Positions 42,401-48,400 of a DNA stretch of 64,000 bases are shown here, one piece after another. Numbering within the stretch: the first letter of the stretch is position 1; every line of letters begins with the position of its first letter. The DNA is from Fontisphaera persica. Its GTDB lineage: Bacteria > Verrucomicrobiota > Verrucomicrobiia > Limisphaerales > Fontisphaeraceae. The position numbers and the translations under genes were made by a program. Location of the stretch: positions 992,001 through 1,056,000 of the forward strand of contig NZ_CP116615.1 of the NCBI RefSeq assembly GCF_024832785.1, read 5' to 3'. Under the pieces are notes generated by a model. The model worked only from the letters and a program-made list of their open reading frames with translations, had not been told where the DNA came from and searched no databases.

Positions 42401-45400
42401 CTGATGTGCGCTCCCTCAATGGCCATATCACCGTCCAGGCGGCGGCTGAGGTGACCTTCAACAATCAGGCAGACATTGTGACCGGCGGCCATGGAACGAT
42501 TTACGTTGAGGCGGCGGGTGGCTCGGTGACCATGTCCAATAACAGCCAGTTCTTTGGCGGGTTGGGCAGCATCCGGGTGGCCGCGCGAAATGATGTAACG
42601 GTGGGCAATATTACCACACTGAATCATGTTTCCATCATTGCGGCCACCGGTTCCATTTTGGACGGGAGCACCTTCCACGCGAACAACCTTTTTGCTTCGG
42701 GCGCCCGGCTGGTGGCGGCCGGCAGCATTGGCCGGTTGGGTGTGAATGCGGACCCGCTGGAAACGGACATTGCCACAGTGGCAGCGCGGGCGGGGGCCGG
42801 GGGCATCAACCTGAGCGAGGTTTCCGCTTTGTCGGTGGACCGGGTGGCGGTGACCGTCAACCGGGTTTTGCCTGATGCCAATGTGGAAGCGGTGACTGAT
42901 GCCGCATTGGCCGATGTGGTGACCGAAGCGGGGGGCAGCATTCGCCTCAGCACGACTTCCGGCGCCTTGACCTTGGTGGATGGTGGCGATGGCAACGGCG
43001 AGGCCGTGCGTGCGGCGGGGGCGGGCCATATTTTGCTGCGGGCGGGCGGGGCGGCGGGGGATGTGCTTGCCAATGCCTCGGTGAATTCTGGTTCGGGTCA
43101 GGTGACGCTGCTGGCCGGGAGGCATGTTAATCTCGCCGCGCAAGTGATGGTCAGCACCGGTAGCAGCGGGACCATCAATGTGGAAGCCGGCGCCGGCAAC
43201 TTGACCATGCACGCGGCCAGCAGTGTGGTGTCTGCTGTGGGGGACATTCGCGTGGTAGCATCCCAAAATGCTGTCTTGGGCCGTGTGGCAAGCGCGGGCA
43301 ATGTGGCCGTGACCGCCAGCGCCGGTTCGATTACGGATGCGGGCGGGGCTTCCTACAATATTGAGGCAGCGCAGATGCGGCTGGTGGCCGCCAACAGCGT
43401 GGGCACGGTGTCTGCGCCATTGCGCACGCAAGCGGCCCAAGCCAGCGCGCGGGCGGGCGCAGGTGGGGTGTTTGTGCTGGAAGCAGATGCGTTGCTGGTG
43501 ACCCAAACCTCCGCCACCGTGCAGAAAGTGCAGGACGATGCCACCCTGCAGGCCGTGACCGAGGCGCCACTTCGCGGGGTGAACATTACCGATGGCAATG
43601 GCCCGGTGGTGTTGCGCACGGCGGCGGGCACTCTGACACTTGCGGCGCGTGGCATCGCGCCCGAAACGCCCACGGTGGGAGCGCTTGGTGGGGGGAATGT
43701 GCTGCTTTCCGCGGGAGGCGCGTCGAGCCAGGTAGTGTTGCTGGAAAACGCATGGGTGCAGGCGGGCACGGGCCATGTGACATTGCTGGCGGGGCAGGGG
43801 ATGGTATTGGCCTCGCAGGCGCGCGTGGCGACGACGGGGACGGGGACAATCAATCTGGAGGCGGCCGGGGGCGATATTGTCATGGAGGGAACCGCGTCCA
43901 TTGCCAGCGGGACGGGGGCCGTGCGTTTGCGGGCCAGTTTGGGAGTGGCTCTCGGCGAAATCAAGACGGCGGGCAATGTCTCCATTACCGCCCTCTCAGG
44001 CTCCATCACCAACGCGAGGAGTTCCGGCACGAATGTAATGGCCAGCCAGTTGCGGCTCGTGGCCTCGGTGGGTGTGGGGATGCAGGGCGCCTTTAATCGC
44101 CCGCTGGAATTGGCCGTCAACACTGTCAGCGCCCGGGCATCCAATGGCGGGGTCAATTTGGTGCAATTCGGGCCGCTGGCAATTGGGGATACTTCAGCCA
44201 CGGTGCAGGTGGTGCAGAACGATGCCACGGTACAAGCGATAACAGATTCTACGCAAAGCGATGTAATCACCACCGCAGGCAATGGCAGCATCTTGATTCA
44301 AGTGCGTGAGGGTGGCCTCACCTTGAATGATGGGACGGGTGGCCTGTCCGGGGTGGCCGTGAGCGCCCATGGGAGCGGCAACATCGCCTTGCATGCCAAT
44401 GATGTTGATGGCGACTTAACGGCGCAGGCCAATGTTTTCACGGGTGGCGGGCATGTGACCTTGGTGGCGAATCGCCAGCTCCAGTTGAACGCTACAGTGG
44501 CCGTTCAAACCGGCGAGGCCGGGACGGTTTATCTCGAAGCGTTGGTGGGCAGCGTGACCATGCACGATACTGCCCGGGTCAGCGCCGCGGGCGGCGATAT
44601 CCGGGTGGCCGCGGGTCAAAACATTATCGTGGGCGGACTTTCCACCCAGGCCAACCTTTCGCTGGTTGCTGGAGGTTCAATACTGGATGGAGGGGATACG
44701 TGGATGGATGTGACGGCTGACAACCTGCGCCTGTTTGCCGGTGGCGCCATTGGCACGCTGGGCGCGGGGGCCAACGCTTTGGAAACGACGGTGACTTATG
44801 TCAGCGCGCGCGCAGCAGGCGCCATCAACCTGCTGGAGCTGGACAGTTTGACGGTGGATGACACGTACGCTGCGGTGCAGCGGGTGAGGCCGGATGGCGT
44901 GCTGCAACGGGTGGAGGATGCCACGCAATCGGATGTGATGAGCACTGCCAACAATGGTTCCATTGTTTTGCGGACGCTGAATGGCTCGCTGTCGTTGAAT
45001 GACGGCCAGATATCCAATGATCGCAGTGTGCAGGCCCACGGGAGCGGCAACGTGTTGTTGCAGGCGGGAGGCGCCAATTACAATGTGGACATTGGGGCTG
45101 ATGTGCGCTCTGGCAGCGGGCACATTACCATTCTGGGGGGCCGGGATGTGACACTGGATGGGGCGGCTGATGTTGTCACCTCGGGTGTTGGCAACGTGGT
45201 GGTGGAAGCCATTGCGGGCAGTGTGCTGATGGATGACAATTCCTTGTTCCAAACCGGTACTGGCACGGTGCGGGTGGCGGCGGCCATGGACATCACGCTG
45301 GGAGGCATTGAAACCGGGGGCTACGTTTCCCTGATCGCGGCCACTGGCTCGATCTGGGATGGGGGCGAGGTTTATCGTGAGGTGACCAGTGTCGGGTTGC

Positions 45401-48400
45401 GGATGACGGCGGGGATGGGGATTGGCACCCTGGGAGCCGGCGCCAATGCCCTGGAATTGAGCGTCAGCCTTGTGGCGGCGCGGGCTGCCGGGGGCGGCAT
45501 TAACTTGCTTAACTCCGGCGGGTGGACGGTGGACTCCGTCATTGTGCTTTATCAGCAGGTGCAGACAGACGCCCTGACCGCGCCCTTAGTTGAAGCACCA
45601 CTCAGCGGTTTGACCACAATGGGCGGCAATGGCTCGATCGTGGCGCAAAATACTGCTGGTAATCTCATCTTGAATGACCGTCTGATGAATGGCCAGGCGG
45701 TGGTGGCCCATGGGACGGGCAATGTGCTGTTGCAAGTGGTCGGCGTTTTGCACGTCAACGCGGACGTAATCAGCGGTAACGGCCATTTGACGGTTCTGGC
45801 GCAGGGCAACGCTGTTTTTGGGGCCGAGGCAGATTTGATCACCTCTGCTGATGGCACCATCCTTTTGCAGTCTGCCACGGGAGCGGTGACCATGTCCGAC
45901 AACACGCTGTTTGCGAGTGGCAGTGGGGATGTCAAAGTCATGGCGCAGGGTCATTTGACGGTGGGCGGCATCAGCACCGCGGGTCAAGTCTCGCTAACCT
46001 CTGCCGCCGGCTCGATCCTGGACGGGGGAGATCGTTATCATGACGTGGTTGCCGGCGGCTTGCGCCTGTGGGCGGCGCACGGCATCGGCACGCTCGGCGC
46101 CGCCTCCAATCCGCTGGAAATCTCGGTGGATACGCTGGCCGCTTCGGCGGGCGCGGGAGGCATCAGTTTGCTTGAAAGCAATGCCGTGACCGTGGGCGAT
46201 GTGTCCGCGCTGGCGCAGCGGGTGCAAGCGGATGCCACGATTCAGCCCATGGGTGAGGCGGTGCTCAGCGATCTGGTGGCGGGTGGCACGGGTTCGGTGG
46301 TGCTGCGCAACTTGAGCGGGACCATCACCTTGAACGATGGGGATGATCTGCCGGATGGCTTCTCCGTGGTGGCGGGGCGTCATATATTATTGCAGGCGGG
46401 CGGAGCGGATGTGGCGTTGAACGCCAGCGTCAGCAGCGAAAGTGGCCATATCAGCGTCATCGCTGGCCGGGATATTTCGCTGGCTCCGTTTGTCAGCATC
46501 GGCACCGCCGGCAGTGGCACGATTGAAGTTGAGGCGTTGTCTGGCTCTGTGCTCCTTGATGCCCGCAGTGGGCTATTCGCGCAAGCGGGCAATATCCGCA
46601 TTAAAGCAGCCCAAAATGCCGCCCTAACCGGGGTCTCCACCCAGGGTCAGGTTTCCATCATCACGGTCAATGGCTCTGTATGGGATGCCGGGGAAATGAG
46701 CCGCGACGTAACTGCGGCGGGCTTGCGATTGCAGGCGGGCAACGGGATTGGCGTATTGGGCTCGGCGTCCAACGCCATGGAAATCGCGGTGGACATTGTC
46801 AGCGCCCGCGCCGGGGTCGGTGGAATCAATCTGTTGGAAGGCGATGCCGTCACAGTGTCCTCTGTGTCGGTGACGGTGCAGACGGTGAATGGAAGCGGTT
46901 TGTTGCAAACAGTGACGGATGCCGAGCAGGGTGATTTGGTGGCTGCCGGGGGTGGTATTGTGTTCAGGACCGTGGCGGGCACCATTACGTTGTTGGATGG
47001 CAATGCGCCTTTGGATGGCCGCGCCATCAGCATTGCGGGTGGAGGCCATCTCCTGGTGGCTGCTGGTGGGGCTGCTGCTGACCTGGACATTCAGTCAGCG
47101 GTTATTACTGCCAGCGGGAGCATGACCTTAACGGCAGGCCGGCATTTGCTGGCATCTGCAGCGGCGGCTCTGGTTACCAACGGGGGCACCATTGACCTGG
47201 AAAGCATGCAGGGGAATCTGCGCCTGGCGCACGGCACGTTGGTGCAAACCAGCGGTGGCAATATTCGCCTGACCAGCGGCGGTGAAATCCTGGTCTCGCG
47301 TTTGGATGCGCGCAACGAGGCTGACCGGCTGGCCGATACCGTGACCCATCAAGGCGTTTGGGGCAGCATCACCCTGTCAGCGCAAACTCGCGTGCGGGAA
47401 GCCGGCGTGCTGCCGTCCGGAGGGGCGTCCATTTACGCCAATGCCTTGCGCCTGGCGGCCGGTGAAGCGGTGGGAGGATTCCTTGCGCCGCAACCGGTGA
47501 CGTACCGTTTGCAGGTGAGCAGCAACCTTATCCATTGGAGTGACTTGACCACGGTCACCAGCGCCGAAGGGCAGTTCCAGTTTACTGATACTCCCCCCAG
47601 CGGCACCATCCTGCGGTTTTATCGCGTGCTCAGTTCGGATGCGACAGTGTCAGCCGCCATGATGCGCCCGGCGCTGCAGGCCAACGGCAGCGTGCAACTG
47701 GCCTGGCAGCGGGTGGACACTGAGGGCTTGCGCGGCGCCTTGCATGTGGAAGCGGCGACGCTGGCGGCAGCCGCAGGCTCCGGCGGTCTGAATGTGGTGG
47801 AGGCCACCGGCGTGACGGTGGATTCAGTGGCGATTGCGGTAAATCGAGTTAACGCCAACGGCACCGCCACGGCGGCAGCCGTGCAGAGTGGCAGCGACTT
47901 GCGGGCCACGGGCAACGGGACGGTGGTGTTAAGGACTTTGGCTGGCAATCTGGTCTTGGAGGCGGGAGGGGCGGACAATCTGGCCGTATCCGTGGGTGGA
48001 ACAGGCAATGTGCTGCTGGCCGCTGAGGGCACCGGCACGGATGTGACCTTGCGCGCGGATGTGCAAAGCGCCGGTGGCCATGTGACGGTCCAAGCCGCCC
48101 GCCATCTCACCTTTGGGGTGCAGGCGGATGTCCTGACCACGGGCGGAGGTTCGGTGAATTTGGAAGCCGCGACGGGCAACCTGACCCTGAGCGGTTCCAG
48201 CCGGGTGCGTTCGGACACTGGCCATGTGCGTTTGTACGCGCAGGGCAACGTCAGCCTGACCGGCGTGCGCACGGGCGGGCAGGTGGCCATTACTGCGATG
48301 AGCGGGGCGGTTTCCCAGGCCGGTGATTTGGAATTGGATGTGATTGCCGCCGGCCTCCGTCTCTATTCCGGCGCAGGCATTGGCACCAGCAGCGACAATC

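Noticed and set aside
47485-47715. Independent small gene encoding the YRLQVSSN module
   Set aside because: It is in frame with, and flanked on both sides by, the same repeat unit, so it is an insertion within the protein.
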